Shown: in pieces, positions 23,445-31,651 of the stretch | Layout of the letters: every line of letters begins with the position of its first letter | Position numbering within the stretch: position 1 is the first letter of the stretch | NCBI RefSeq assembly: GCF_001190925.1 | Contig: NZ_CP011072.1 | Span: 310,001 to 374,000 of the forward strand | Length of the DNA: 64,000 nucleotides | Direction: 5' to 3' | Origin: Azoarcus sp. CIB | Lineage (GTDB): Bacteria; Pseudomonadota; Gammaproteobacteria; Burkholderiales; Rhodocyclaceae | The notes under the pieces: generated by a model | Databases searched by the model: none | The model's input: the letters and a program-made list of their open reading frames with translations, nothing else | Told to the model about the DNA's origin: nothing | Position numbers and translations under genes: made by a program

Positions 23445-24569
23445 TCAGCGTTTGGAACCGCTTGATCGATTCACGAGGAAGCCTTGGTCCGCTGGCAGGT
23501 TGTATGGCCTGAAGACGTCGATCTTGGAGAACCACTGGTCGACGAAAAAGATCCGGCCGTCCTCGTCGACGGCGATGCCCGAGGGCAGAATGTACTGGGC
23601 CGGGCCGCCCTGCTCGGAGCGGTTGCCGATGTACATCAGCAGTTCGCCTTCCGGGTCGAAGATCTGGAAATTGCCGAATGCCGCATCGGCGACATAGACG
23701 TTGCCGTCGTTGTCGGTCGCGATCTCCTTTGGCCGGGCAAAATTACCGAGCTGGCGACCGACAGCGCCGAAGCTGCTGTGGTGGCTGCCGTCGGCGTTGA
23801 AGATCTGGACCCGGAAGTTGCCGCCATCGACGACATACAGTCGCCCGTCCTTGCCGATAGCCATGTCTCGTGGCAGATTGAATTCTCCCGGCCCCGTGCC
23901 GCGCTTGCCGATGTCCATGACGTGCCGGCCTGTTGCGGTCTCGAACACCCGGACACGATGGTTCTCCGATTTGACGCCACCGATGTCTACGACGTAGATC
24001 CGTTGTCCCGAGGGGTCGACGGTGACGCTGGAGATGCGGTCGAAGAGGTCCTTGCCCCCGATCTTGCGCAGGAATTTGCCGTCGCGGCTGTAGATGAAAA
24101 CCATCTTCTGCGTGGCGTCGGCAACATAGAGTCGTCCGGAGCGATCGACGTCCAGCCCGAGCGGCTTGACGAGTTGGCCGGGCTCCTCGTCGCCGATCGT
24201 AAAATACTTCGCGGTGGCGACGTCGAAGACCTTCACCGAGCGTTCGGCGGTGTCCGACACGAAGATGCGGCCGCGGTGAGCGGCGACCGCATAGGGTTTC
24301 GTGAGGAAGTGGCCGGTGCGCTGCGAGCCGGTCACCATGCGGCGAAACGCATCATCGCTCGTGTCGGTCTCGACGTCGGCCGAACTCGTGATCGTGCGTT
24401 CGTAAACGAAGCGCGGCTCGTCCGGCGGGCCGGGGAATACCAGTGGGCCAGTGGCGCGCGTTACCGGGGCTTCGCCGCCGATTTCCGCACATCCCGCGAT
24501 CAGGGTGACGCTGGCGGCGAGGGTGAGGGTGAGGGTGAGGGCGAGAAGGCGCGAGCTTGTGCGAGGCAT
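23445..24569 (-). CDS. NHL-repeat beta-propeller lipoprotein beside the tetraheme genes
   Basis: 374 residues from the ATG at 24569 (an ATG at 24614 is also open). A lipoprotein signal ends L-I-A-G-C. Six NHL blades follow, for example R-I-F-V-S-D-T-A-E-R-S-V-K-V-F, R-L-Y-V-A-D-A-T-Q-K-M-V-F-I-Y, R-L-Y-V-V-D-G-G-N-F-R-V-Q-I-F and N-V-Y-V-A-D-A-A-F-G-N-F-Q-I-F. It is a close relative of the lipoprotein at 15400. It lies between the two tetraheme genes, all leftward. A lipid-anchored propeller could tether or nucleate cytochrome assemblies at a membrane surface; that is inference. The hydrophobic part of its signal peptide is encoded by a short hexanucleotide repeat (see findings). Confidence 0.92.
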   Translation of the reverse strand: MPRTSSRLLALTLTLTLAASVTLIAGCAEIGGEAPVTRATGPLVFPGPPDEPRFVYERTITSSADVETDTSDDAFRRMVTGSQRTGHFLTKPYAVAAHRGRIFVSDTAERSVKVFDVATAKYFTIGDEEPGQLVKPLGLDVDRSGRLYVADATQKMVFIYSRDGKFLRKIGGKDLFDRISSVTVDPSGQRIYVVDIGGVKSENHRVRVFETATGRHVMDIGKRGTGPGEFNLPRDMAIGKDGRLYVVDGGNFRVQIFNADGSHHSSFGAVGRQLGNFARPKEIATDNDGNVYVADAAFGNFQIFDPEGELLMYIGNRSEQGGPAQYILPSGIAVDEDGRIFFVDQWFSKIDVFRPYNLPADQGFLVNRSSGSKR

Positions 24570-24689
24570 GCGTCGCGTCTTCGTGGAAGTATGGCGGTCT
24601 GTGAGCAGTTTCATCGGCGTGTCGGGCAGGAATGGTCTGAGATGGAAATGCGGCGTATCGCAGGTGGGTGGGGGCCGTGCGCGCTTCGC

Positions 24690-25445
24690 TCACTTGACGT
24701 GGCAGGTGAGGCACAGTTCGCTGGGATTGCTCTCGGTGCGGAGGAATAACGGGCGCACGGTGTGTGGGTCGTGGCAGCTGGCGCATTCCACGAATGGAAT
24801 TTCCGTTTGGTCTTCCTGATCAAGGCGTACGTAGAGCGGCACATCGAGACGGCCGCGCTGGGCCGATGAAGTGTCCTTGGAGACCCACCACACCGGGCGA
24901 TCGTCGACAATCCCGCGCTTGGCTTGGCGAAACCCGTCATCGAACTTGATTTGCTTTGCTGTGTTGATGAGTTTGCCGGCGCGTTGCAGGTCTTCGCGGA
25001 TCTGCTTGCGCTGCTCGGGTGTTAGCGCCCCTCGATAGGGGACTGCGAAGGGGTGATCGAGGCTTCCGCCAGAGATTCCGAAAGCCTGGGACGAATCGTG
25101 GCACGAGAGGCAGGCGATCGACTGCGAGCCAACGGCTTCGTTGCCCTCCTTTCCCAGGCGGCCGATGTCGTCGAACATCAGGAAGATTCCGTCTTTCGGT
25201 ACTGAGCTCTGCCACTTCGGCTGGGCTGCGTCGTCGGCGTTCGTGTCGGTCGGGGTGTGGCAGAAGACGCAGATCTGGCGCGGGTCAGCGCCTCCGTTGC
25301 CATTGATCTGGACGAGATTGTGCTTGCTGTTGCGCATGTCTATCCGCTGTGCCTGTGCCGGCAAGCTGCCGAGCGAGCTCAAGGCAAGAAGTGCGATCAG
25401 TGTCGTGATGAGCCGGAGTGGGGTCGAGAGGCGCGCGGTTAGCAA
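24690..25445 (-). CDS. Second tetraheme cytochrome, OmcE-like but lacking one distal His
   Basis: 251 residues: signal peptide (cleaved near A-Q-A-Q), then CVFCH (59-63), CLSCH (112-116), CASCH (221-225) and CLTCH (245-249). The protein follows the 22340 product closely at K-H-N-L (His42), D-H-P (His131), D-P-H (His228) and the C-terminal C-L-T-C-H-V-K. In place of H-T-P-H, however, it has H-T-P-T, so only three distal histidines remain for four hemes. Its middle is charged (a Q-R-K-Q-I-R-E-D-L-Q-R helix) rather than Ser/Thr-rich. It may be a periplasmic or terminal partner of the filament cytochrome, or one heme may be five-coordinate or take another ligand. Confidence 0.92.
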   Translation of the reverse strand: MLTARLSTPLRLITTLIALLALSSLGSLPAQAQRIDMRNSKHNLVQINGNGGADPRQICVFCHTPTDTNADDAAQPKWQSSVPKDGIFLMFDDIGRLGKEGNEAVGSQSIACLSCHDSSQAFGISGGSLDHPFAVPYRGALTPEQRKQIREDLQRAGKLINTAKQIKFDDGFRQAKRGIVDDRPVWWVSKDTSSAQRGRLDVPLYVRLDQEDQTEIPFVECASCHDPHTVRPLFLRTESNPSELCLTCHVK

Positions 25446-25518
25446 TTGTCGCTCGTATGGTTGCGGGGTTTTCCAAACCGTGGAAGCCTGTTCTCAAGTT
25501 CGGGACCGGGTGCTGTTC

Positions 25519-25821
25519 CTACCGGGACTGTGACACCATGTATTCCACCGCAGCTCGTACCTGACTGTCGGCAAGTCCCGGGTTGCCCCCCTTGGGTGGC
25601 ATTCCGCCCTTGCCCCGGAGTGCCGATTGCTGCAACGCTTCAAGTCCTGCCGGCAGGCGTGGCGCCCACGCGCTCTTGTCGCCAAGAATCGGGGCTCCGG
25701 CGACCCCGGTTGCATGACAGGCACGACAAATTTGAGTATAAACCGCCTTGCCGTCGGCAGCTGAAACATTGGCTGTCACGACGAGGAGTGCCAGGCTGGC
25801 AAGTGCAAGGAAGTGCTTCAT
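25519..25821 (-). CDS. Monoheme class I cytochrome c (c5-like)
   Basis: 100 residues from the ATG at 25821. A signal peptide (V-T-A-N-V-S-A-A-D) is followed by a compact class I domain with CRACH and a C-terminal G-G-M-P-P-K-G-G-N loop whose Met is the expected sixth ligand, then the A-A-V-E-Y-M-V helix. Small c5/c555-type carriers shuttle single electrons. It is the first gene of the leftward cytochrome unit, directly under the best sigma-54 promoter in the window, 73 bases ahead of the second tetraheme gene. Confidence 0.92.
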   Translation of the reverse strand: MKHFLALASLALLVVTANVSAADGKAVYTQICRACHATGVAGAPILGDKSAWAPRLPAGLEALQQSALRGKGGMPPKGGNPGLADSQVRAAVEYMVSQSR

Positions 25822-25886
25822 TCTGGTCCCGTCGATTAATCGTGGCGCTGGTCGGAGGCGTAACGTATGGTTGGATCGGTAAGGCA

Positions 25887-25902
25887 AGCAATGCACATGC
25901 CA
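25887..25902 (-). promoter_or_regulatory. Near-consensus sigma-54 (-24/-12) promoter, leftward
   Basis: Read on the minus strand: TGGCAT-GTGCA-TTGCT, against consensus TGGCAC-N5-TTGCW (5 of 6 and 5 of 5). The predicted start near 25876 leaves about a 55-base leader before the monoheme gene at 25821. The location, in the 146-base divergent region of the cytochrome island, and a sigma-54 activator gene in the same window both support it. Confidence 0.72.
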
Positions 25903-25917
25903 AAGATGGAAACTGGC

Positions 25918-25933
25918 CGGTTCGGTTCTTGCA
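25918..25933 (+). promoter_or_regulatory. Candidate sigma-54 promoter, rightward
   Basis: CGGTTC-GGTTC-TTGCA has a perfect -12 element and correct GG-N10-GC spacing, but only 3 of 6 at -24. It lies 35 bases before the GTG start at 25968 and 16 bases from the leftward site, so one activator could serve both. Confidence 0.4.
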
Positions 25934-25967
25934 TCTAGGCTGCAGTTTTTCGACCCAGAGGTATCTT

Positions 25968-26822
25968 GTGAATCAGAAGAAGCAATTCACGCAGGTCCTG
26001 CGCTCATGCGCGCTTGGTGTTGGCGTGGCGCTGAGTTACGGCGCGAGCGGCAGCACAATCAAGGCGGACGTGCTTTACCATGAGTACTGTTCGGTGTGCC
26101 ACGGTGACCGGGGTGACGGAAACTCCCGGGCGATGAAGAGCTTGAACCCCCCTCCCCGGGATCTGACCACGGCGGGCGCGAATCTTCCGCGCGACTATAT
26201 TCTTCACGTTATTACGCATGGCAAGCCGAACACGGCGATGGTCGGTTACAAGTCCCGTTTGAATGCGGAGCAGCTGGCCGCGCTGGCGGACTACGTGCAC
26301 ACGGACATCGTGAACCGCGGAGCGGCAATTTCGGCGGGCATGATCAAGGGGATTTCCGGAACGTCCGGTACGACCGGCGGGGGCGGCGCGGCAAGTTCGG
26401 CGCCCGGTGCCGCGGGAACTGCCCCGGTGCCGCCGATTGCCGCGCCTGTGCCGCCGGTGAAGCCGGTGACGCCCGATGAGCGTGCCGACATGAGCGCACC
26501 GTTTCCGTCCGGATTGAAAGGTGATGCCGCCAAAGGCCAGGCGTTCTACGACAAGAATTGCGCCGAATGCCATGGTGTCAAGGGGGACGGTCAGGGGCCG
26601 CGTGCCTACTTCATTCGTCCGGTGCCGCGCGACTTCGTGAATGAGCGTTCCCGTCTGACCCTGAATCGCCCGGCCATCTATGCAGCCGTCTTTTTCGGGC
26701 GCAACGGGACTGAGATGCCGGCATGGAGCAAGGTGCTGACCGAGCAGGAGATCGCCAACGTCTCGGAATACGTGTTCCAGACCTTCATCCGCTCGGGTGA
26801 GAAGGCTGCCAAGGCGAAATGA
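25968..26822 (+). CDS. Diheme class I cytochrome c
   Basis: 284 residues from a GTG at 25968 with AGAGG six bases upstream; the frame stays open far upstream, but only this start gives a signal-peptide-like N-terminus. Two class I domains (CSVCH and CAECH) are joined by a Gly/Ala/Pro linker (about residues 130-175). Each has a P-P-R-D-L or V-P-R-D-F motif after the heme and a Met ligand candidate (N-T-A-M-V-G, G-T-E-M-P-A-W). The same module recurs in the next gene, whose ATG overlaps this stop by 4 bases. Probably a periplasmic electron carrier; partners unknown. Confidence 0.9.
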   Translation: MNQKKQFTQVLRSCALGVGVALSYGASGSTIKADVLYHEYCSVCHGDRGDGNSRAMKSLNPPPRDLTTAGANLPRDYILHVITHGKPNTAMVGYKSRLNAEQLAALADYVHTDIVNRGAAISAGMIKGISGTSGTTGGGGAASSAPGAAGTAPVPPIAAPVPPVKPVTPDERADMSAPFPSGLKGDAAKGQAFYDKNCAECHGVKGDGQGPRAYFIRPVPRDFVNERSRLTLNRPAIYAAVFFGRNGTEMPAWSKVLTEQEIANVSEYVFQTFIRSGEKAAKAK

Positions 26823-27823
26823 TCGGACGTATCTGGTTGGGCGGGTTTGCTGCGGCACTTGTCGTGGCCCCGTTCACGGCACCGGCGTATGCTGCCGACG
26901 CAGGCAAGGACGCCCGGCACGAGGCCGGGCGCAAGATCTACAATTTCCGCTGCTATTTTTGCCACGGCTACTCCGGGGATGCGAAGACGCTCGCGGCGAC
27001 GTATCTCGCACCCAAGCCGCGTGACTTCACGAAGGACGACGAGAAGGCGATCGGCCGCGAGCAGATGATCGCCGCGGTGCGCGACGGCAAGCCGGGCACG
27101 GCGATGAAGGGCTTCAAGGGCATCATCCCGGAGCGCGACATCGAACTTGTGGTCGACTTCGTGCGTGCGGAATTCATTCGCGCCAAGGCGGTGAATACGC
27201 GTTATCACACGCCGGAGAACGGGTGGCCCAACCATGAGCGGCACAAGGTGGCCTTTCCGTTCGCGACGGGAGCGATTCCGCTCGACCGTCCGTGGGAGCA
27301 GCTCAGCCCGACCGAGCAAAAGGGCAAGCGCCTGTTCCTGACGACGTGCATTTCATGTCATGACCACGCCCGCACCGAGGATCCGGGGCCGGTGTGGGGA
27401 GGGCGGCCGCTGTCGTACCCTCGCAACCATTTCGATCCGGGCGATTTCACTGCGCCGCCGCCGACCAAGGCCGATGCCATCGCGAGCGCCAGTCCGTATG
27501 CTTTGCATGACGTGGTGCCGCAGGTGCCGGGTCTGACATCCAACGAGAAGCGCGGGGAGACACTGTTCCAGGCGAACTGTTCCTTTTGCCACGGTGCCAC
27601 CGGGACGGGGCGGAACTGGATCGGTAGCTTCATGGAGCCGCATCCGCGTGATCTGACCGATCCGAAATTCATGCAGAACATGACGCGCGGGCGCCTGTCG
27701 CACACCATTCGGGAAGGGCTGCCGAACACGTCGATGCCTGCGTGGAAATCCGTGCTGAAGGACGACGAAATCGATGCGATCGTTTCCTACGTTTCGCGGG
27801 TGTTCTATCCCGTGAAGCCGTAG
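26819..27823 (+). CDS. Triheme class I cytochrome c
   Basis: 334 residues with a signal peptide (cleaved near A-Y-A-A-D). Three heme sites: CYFCH, CISCH and CSFCH. The outer two domains carry the K-P-R-D-F / H-P-R-D-L motif and G-T-A-M-K-G / N-T-S-M-P-A-W Met ligands, matching the modules of the diheme partner. The central heme domain is different, with a W-G-G-R-P-L-S-Y-P-R-N-H-F segment and no obvious PRD motif. It was probably built by module duplication and is translationally coupled to the diheme gene. Confidence 0.9.
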   Translation: MIGRIWLGGFAAALVVAPFTAPAYAADAGKDARHEAGRKIYNFRCYFCHGYSGDAKTLAATYLAPKPRDFTKDDEKAIGREQMIAAVRDGKPGTAMKGFKGIIPERDIELVVDFVRAEFIRAKAVNTRYHTPENGWPNHERHKVAFPFATGAIPLDRPWEQLSPTEQKGKRLFLTTCISCHDHARTEDPGPVWGGRPLSYPRNHFDPGDFTAPPPTKADAIASASPYALHDVVPQVPGLTSNEKRGETLFQANCSFCHGATGTGRNWIGSFMEPHPRDLTDPKFMQNMTRGRLSHTIREGLPNTSMPAWKSVLKDDEIDAIVSYVSRVFYPVKP

Positions 27824-27878
27824 GAGGATCGAGGGCGATTCCGGGCGGTGCGGTGGCCGGGGCGTCGTCCGGCTACGC

Positions 27879-29951
27879 TCACTGCGCCGCGCCGAGTTCG
27901 CTTACGAGGCGGGCGGTCCGTTCATCGGTGGGGTCGAGGAGCAGCGATCGTTGGCCAGCTTCCAGCGCCTCGCGATGGCGGCCCAACTGTGTCAAGGCTT
28001 CGGCGCGGCCGTAGTGGGCGCGCGCGATGTCGGGCGACTGAGCGATCACCGCGTCGAAATCCGAGAGTGCTTCCCGTGGTTTGCCGCTGCGCAGGCGGGC
28101 ATAGCCTCTATTCAGGCGGGCTCCGCCAAGAGCCGGGTCGATCTGCAATGCGCGATCGAATGCGTCGATGGCTTCGTCGTAGCGACCGAGGCGACCGTGG
28201 GCCGCGCCCAGAAGCGTGAAGTAGGGCGCGTCGGCCATCGCCGCGTCGCGGGCGCGGGCCAGTTCGAGGGCGCGAATCGTGGCGTCGGGGCGTCCGGTGG
28301 CGAAATAGACGTTCGCCAGCTCACGCGCGGGAAGGGCTGAGCGCCCGTCGAGTTGGGCTGCAAGGTCGAGCCAGCGGGCCGCGTCGTCGTATCGCCCGGA
28401 TGCGGCGTACAGGCTGCCGAGAGCGAAGGGGCCGCGATAGTCGCCCGCTTCGAGGCGGATGAAGCTGTGGTAGTCGGCCTCGGCGGCGGCGAGGTCGCCG
28501 CGTTTGCGATAGCTCGATCCGCGGTTGAGATAGGCAATCGCGCGGGCAGGGTCGATCTCCAGGGCCTTCGAATATGCGGCGATTGCGTCCGTGGTCCTGT
28601 CCTGGCCTTCATAGGCCGTGGCGAGGTTGGTCCATGCGCGGGGAGCATCCGGTGCATTGCGTACGGCATGCTCGTAGAGCGATACGGGAGTCCGCCAGGT
28701 CGGAATGCGCACGACCGTGGCCGCCATGAAGCCAAGCATGGCAATTGCCGCAATCACGATCGCCGCGGGGCGGAGCCGGGTGCTGGCGAGCTGATGGAGT
28801 CCGAGACCGGCGAGTCCGGCCAGCCCGATCGACGGGAGGTACATTCGGTGCTCGAAGACCATTTCGAGCGGGACGATGCTGCTTTCGATCGCCAGCGTGG
28901 CCGGTACCCAGAGGACCAGAAAGCCGACCACGGGGAATTTGCTGCGCAGGGCGAGCCAGATGCCGCCGGCCATCCAGGCGGCGATGCCGGCGATCGCACC
29001 TGCGGTGGTCCATGGCTGCCAGAGGCTCGTCGAAGTCGGGAAGGCGTGTTCGATCGAAAAGCGGTCGGGTAGCGGGAGAAGCATCTGGCCGAGGTGGAAG
29101 AAGATCACGCGCGGCTGGGTGAGCAGGCGCTCGGTCGGGGTGAAGTCGCGCGACGCGTAACCCGCCATCACGTAGTCCGACAACGGGCCATGCAGGATTG
29201 CGAGGTCGACGACGGCATAGAGGGCGGCGATGACGGGCAGCGCGAGGAGAAGGCGGTCGACGCGCGATCTGATGCGCTCGCCCGGCTTCCGGCACAGCGT
29301 GTATTCGGCGAGCAGGATCAGAGCCGGCAGGATGTAGGCCGTTTCCTTGGACAAGCATGCGGCGACGGCTGCGACGGTGGCGACGCCATACCACGGCCAG
29401 CGGCGCGGGGCGGCTCTTGCGCGGACGTAGGCGATGAGCGTGACGAGCATGAAAAGGGCCGCCATCGAGGCCATGCGCTGGATGATATAGGTGACCGCCT
29501 GGACCTGGATCGGATGGACTGCCCAGAGCGTCGCTGCAGTCGCCGCGGTGATCCAGGCGCCACGTTCGGGGACTCCGGCGCAGCGGAAGGTCGTGAGGAG
29601 GAATGCAAGCGCGGCCAGCGCGGTGGCGGCATGGATCAGGATGTTGGTCAGCTGGAACGGCGCTGGTGAGCCGTCGCCGCGCCACCAGTCAATTGCCAGG
29701 CTGAGGTTGGGGAGGACGCGATGCGGCAGGTGCGCCTCGGTGGCGGCACGCCTAAGCGATGCAACGTCGAGTTCGGCAATGTGCATGGAGCCATGACGGA
29801 CGATGTTGACGGCATCGTCGAGATGGAATCCGTTTTGCGGCGCTGCGTGGTAAGCGATTGCAATGGCGAGGAGCGGTAGCGCGATCAGGCAGAGTTGGAG
29901 CAGATGGAATCGGCTGCGCTGCACTTCGGGCTGAACGGTGGTGTCGGGCAT
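27879..29951 (-). CDS. TPR-containing GT-C (O-mannosyltransferase/TMTC-like) protein, copy 3 of 3
   Basis: 690 residues from the ATG at 29951. The N-terminal 430 residues hold about 10-12 transmembrane helices with GT-C hallmarks: a first-loop acidic pair (F-H-L-D-D), S-L-A-I-D-W-W-R-G, A-V-H-P-I-Q-V-Q-A-V-T-Y-I-I-Q-R-M and F-E-H-R-M-Y-L-P. The C-terminal 250 residues are six or seven TPR repeats. This architecture resembles eukaryotic TMTC O-mannosyltransferases and bacterial relatives that use polyprenyl-phosphate sugars to glycosylate exported proteins. It is the last and longest of three tandem leftward paralogues and converges on the triheme cytochrome gene. The acceptor is unknown. Confidence 0.85.
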   Translation of the reverse strand: MPDTTVQPEVQRSRFHLLQLCLIALPLLAIAIAYHAAPQNGFHLDDAVNIVRHGSMHIAELDVASLRRAATEAHLPHRVLPNLSLAIDWWRGDGSPAPFQLTNILIHAATALAALAFLLTTFRCAGVPERGAWITAATAATLWAVHPIQVQAVTYIIQRMASMAALFMLVTLIAYVRARAAPRRWPWYGVATVAAVAACLSKETAYILPALILLAEYTLCRKPGERIRSRVDRLLLALPVIAALYAVVDLAILHGPLSDYVMAGYASRDFTPTERLLTQPRVIFFHLGQMLLPLPDRFSIEHAFPTSTSLWQPWTTAGAIAGIAAWMAGGIWLALRSKFPVVGFLVLWVPATLAIESSIVPLEMVFEHRMYLPSIGLAGLAGLGLHQLASTRLRPAAIVIAAIAMLGFMAATVVRIPTWRTPVSLYEHAVRNAPDAPRAWTNLATAYEGQDRTTDAIAAYSKALEIDPARAIAYLNRGSSYRKRGDLAAAEADYHSFIRLEAGDYRGPFALGSLYAASGRYDDAARWLDLAAQLDGRSALPARELANVYFATGRPDATIRALELARARDAAMADAPYFTLLGAAHGRLGRYDEAIDAFDRALQIDPALGGARLNRGYARLRSGKPREALSDFDAVIAQSPDIARAHYGRAEALTQLGRHREALEAGQRSLLLDPTDERTARLVSELGAAQ

Positions 29952-29965
29952 CGGGAAAGACTGTT

Positions 29966-31639
29966 TCAGCGGTTGCAATCGATGCTTACGCCGAGCGCGC
30001 ACGCACGGCGACGGGCAGTGCGCGCTTCGCTGAAGCGCTCTGTCTGCAGATAGATTTCACCGAGATAGTGCTGGGCGGCGGCCTCACGCGACGAGACGGC
30101 GATCGCTTTTTCGAGGTCCGACTGTGCGCCGGCAATGTCGCCCTGAACGTAGCGTGCGACGCCGCGATTGGTGAGAGGGGCCGCATATTTCGGGTCGAGT
30201 GCAATGGCCCGGTCGAAGGCATCGAGGGCGCGCAGGTAACGGTCGCGGCTGACGGTTTCGCCACGATGCTGGGCGAGATTTGCGACGCCGAGATGGTTCC
30301 ATGCCCGCGCCGATCGCGGGGCGCGTAGCACCGCCTGTTCGTACAGGCTCGCGTCCGTGCGCCACTGCGGAATTCGCTCGCTGGTCGACCACAGCGCCAA
30401 GCTGGTGGCTGCGACGAAAACGAGTCCAGCGGAGGGAAGGGCTGCGCCGCGGCGCCGGGCCGCATGTTCGAGTCCGAGCGCGATCAGTCCTGCGAGGCCG
30501 ACCGCGGGGAGGTACATGCGGTGCTCGAAGACCATCTCGAGGGGGATCAGCGAGCTTTCGATGAGGAGGGTCGCCGGAAGCCAGAGCACGAAAAAGCCGG
30601 CGACACGGCTGCCCCGTCTCGCGGCGAGCGCGATGCCGGCCAGGCACCACGCGAGGATCGCCATGAGCGGGATCCAGAAATCGGGGGAGGCCGCGGAGCG
30701 CACGATGCCGAGATCGTGTTCGAGCGAGAAGCGGTGCGGGAGCGGCCAGGCGATCTGGGACAGGTGGAAGAGGACGACCTTGGGTTGGGTGAGGAGGCGC
30801 TCGGCGAGCGTGAAACTGCGGGTCGCATAGCCGGACAGCGCCCATTGGCTGATCGGTCCCTTGAAGGCGAGATCGGCGAGCAGGGTAATCGCGGCGCATG
30901 CCGGGATGAGCAGCAGAAGCATGTCGCGCCGGCTACGGACGAGCTTTCCGTCATTGCGCAGGACGAGGAATTCGGCCATCAGCACCAGGACGGGCGTGAT
31001 CCAGGCATTTTCTTTCGAAAGCGCGGCAAGTGCGAGACTGAGTGCGGACAGCGCCCACCAGAGCCCTCTGGCGCGGCTTGCGGTGCGGCCCTTCAGGTAA
31101 GCCCAGACGCAGAGGACCGCGAACAGCGCAGCCATTTCGGTCATGCGCTGGACGATGTAACTCACCGCCTGCACGTGGATGGGCTGGGCGGCCCACCACA
31201 GGGCGGCGGCGCTGCAGGCAAGGACCGTGGGCAGTGTGGCGGGGCGATCCTTTGCGAGTACGCGCAGCAGCAATGCGAAGACCGCCCACGCAGTCAGGAG
31301 GTGGAAGACCAGATTGGTGATGAGGAAGGGCGCCGCATCGCTGCCGCCGCGCCACCAGTCGATGGCAAAACTGACCGATGGAACGGGCCGTAGCGGCAGG
31401 AAGGCGCCGCGTGCGGCGTCGATGAGTGCCCCGGCGCCCAAGTGCGTCATGCGCAGTGCGGCGTTGTCGAGGATGTTGGGCCAGTCGTCGAAATGGAAGC
31501 TGTTTCTGTCGACGCCGTGGTAAGCAAAGGCGACGAGGAGGGTCATTGCGAGTAGCGCGAGCAGGAGATATCCGCGTGTTGCGGCCTGACTCGGTGTGGC
31601 GGGGGGCGTGTCGGATGCTATGGCGGCGTGCTCGATCAT
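29966..31639 (-). CDS. TPR-containing GT-C protein, copy 2 of 3
   Basis: 557 residues. Same layout as its neighbours: F-H-F-D-D in the first external loop, S-F-A-I-D-W-W-R-G-G, A-Q-P-I-H-V-Q-A-V-S-Y-I-V-Q-R-M-T-E-M-A, L-S-K-E-N-A-W and F-E-H-R-M-Y-L-P, then about three TPR repeats. The D-D pair is the expected catalytic or metal site of the GT-C fold. It lies 12 bases after copy 1. The near-identity of key motifs among the three copies points to tandem duplication followed by divergence of the TPR tails, possibly to choose different acceptor proteins. Confidence 0.86.
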   Translation of the reverse strand: MIEHAAIASDTPPATPSQAATRGYLLLALLAMTLLVAFAYHGVDRNSFHFDDWPNILDNAALRMTHLGAGALIDAARGAFLPLRPVPSVSFAIDWWRGGSDAAPFLITNLVFHLLTAWAVFALLLRVLAKDRPATLPTVLACSAAALWWAAQPIHVQAVSYIVQRMTEMAALFAVLCVWAYLKGRTASRARGLWWALSALSLALAALSKENAWITPVLVLMAEFLVLRNDGKLVRSRRDMLLLLIPACAAITLLADLAFKGPISQWALSGYATRSFTLAERLLTQPKVVLFHLSQIAWPLPHRFSLEHDLGIVRSAASPDFWIPLMAILAWCLAGIALAARRGSRVAGFFVLWLPATLLIESSLIPLEMVFEHRMYLPAVGLAGLIALGLEHAARRRGAALPSAGLVFVAATSLALWSTSERIPQWRTDASLYEQAVLRAPRSARAWNHLGVANLAQHRGETVSRDRYLRALDAFDRAIALDPKYAAPLTNRGVARYVQGDIAGAQSDLEKAIAVSSREAAAQHYLGEIYLQTERFSEARTARRRACALGVSIDCNR

Positions 31640-31651
31640 GGCGGTCGGCGG

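Noticed and set aside
21986-24749. Plus-strand open frames of 460 and 421 codons over the tetraheme and NHL genes
   Set aside because: They mirror the cytochrome and propeller reading frames and have no ribosome site or domain.
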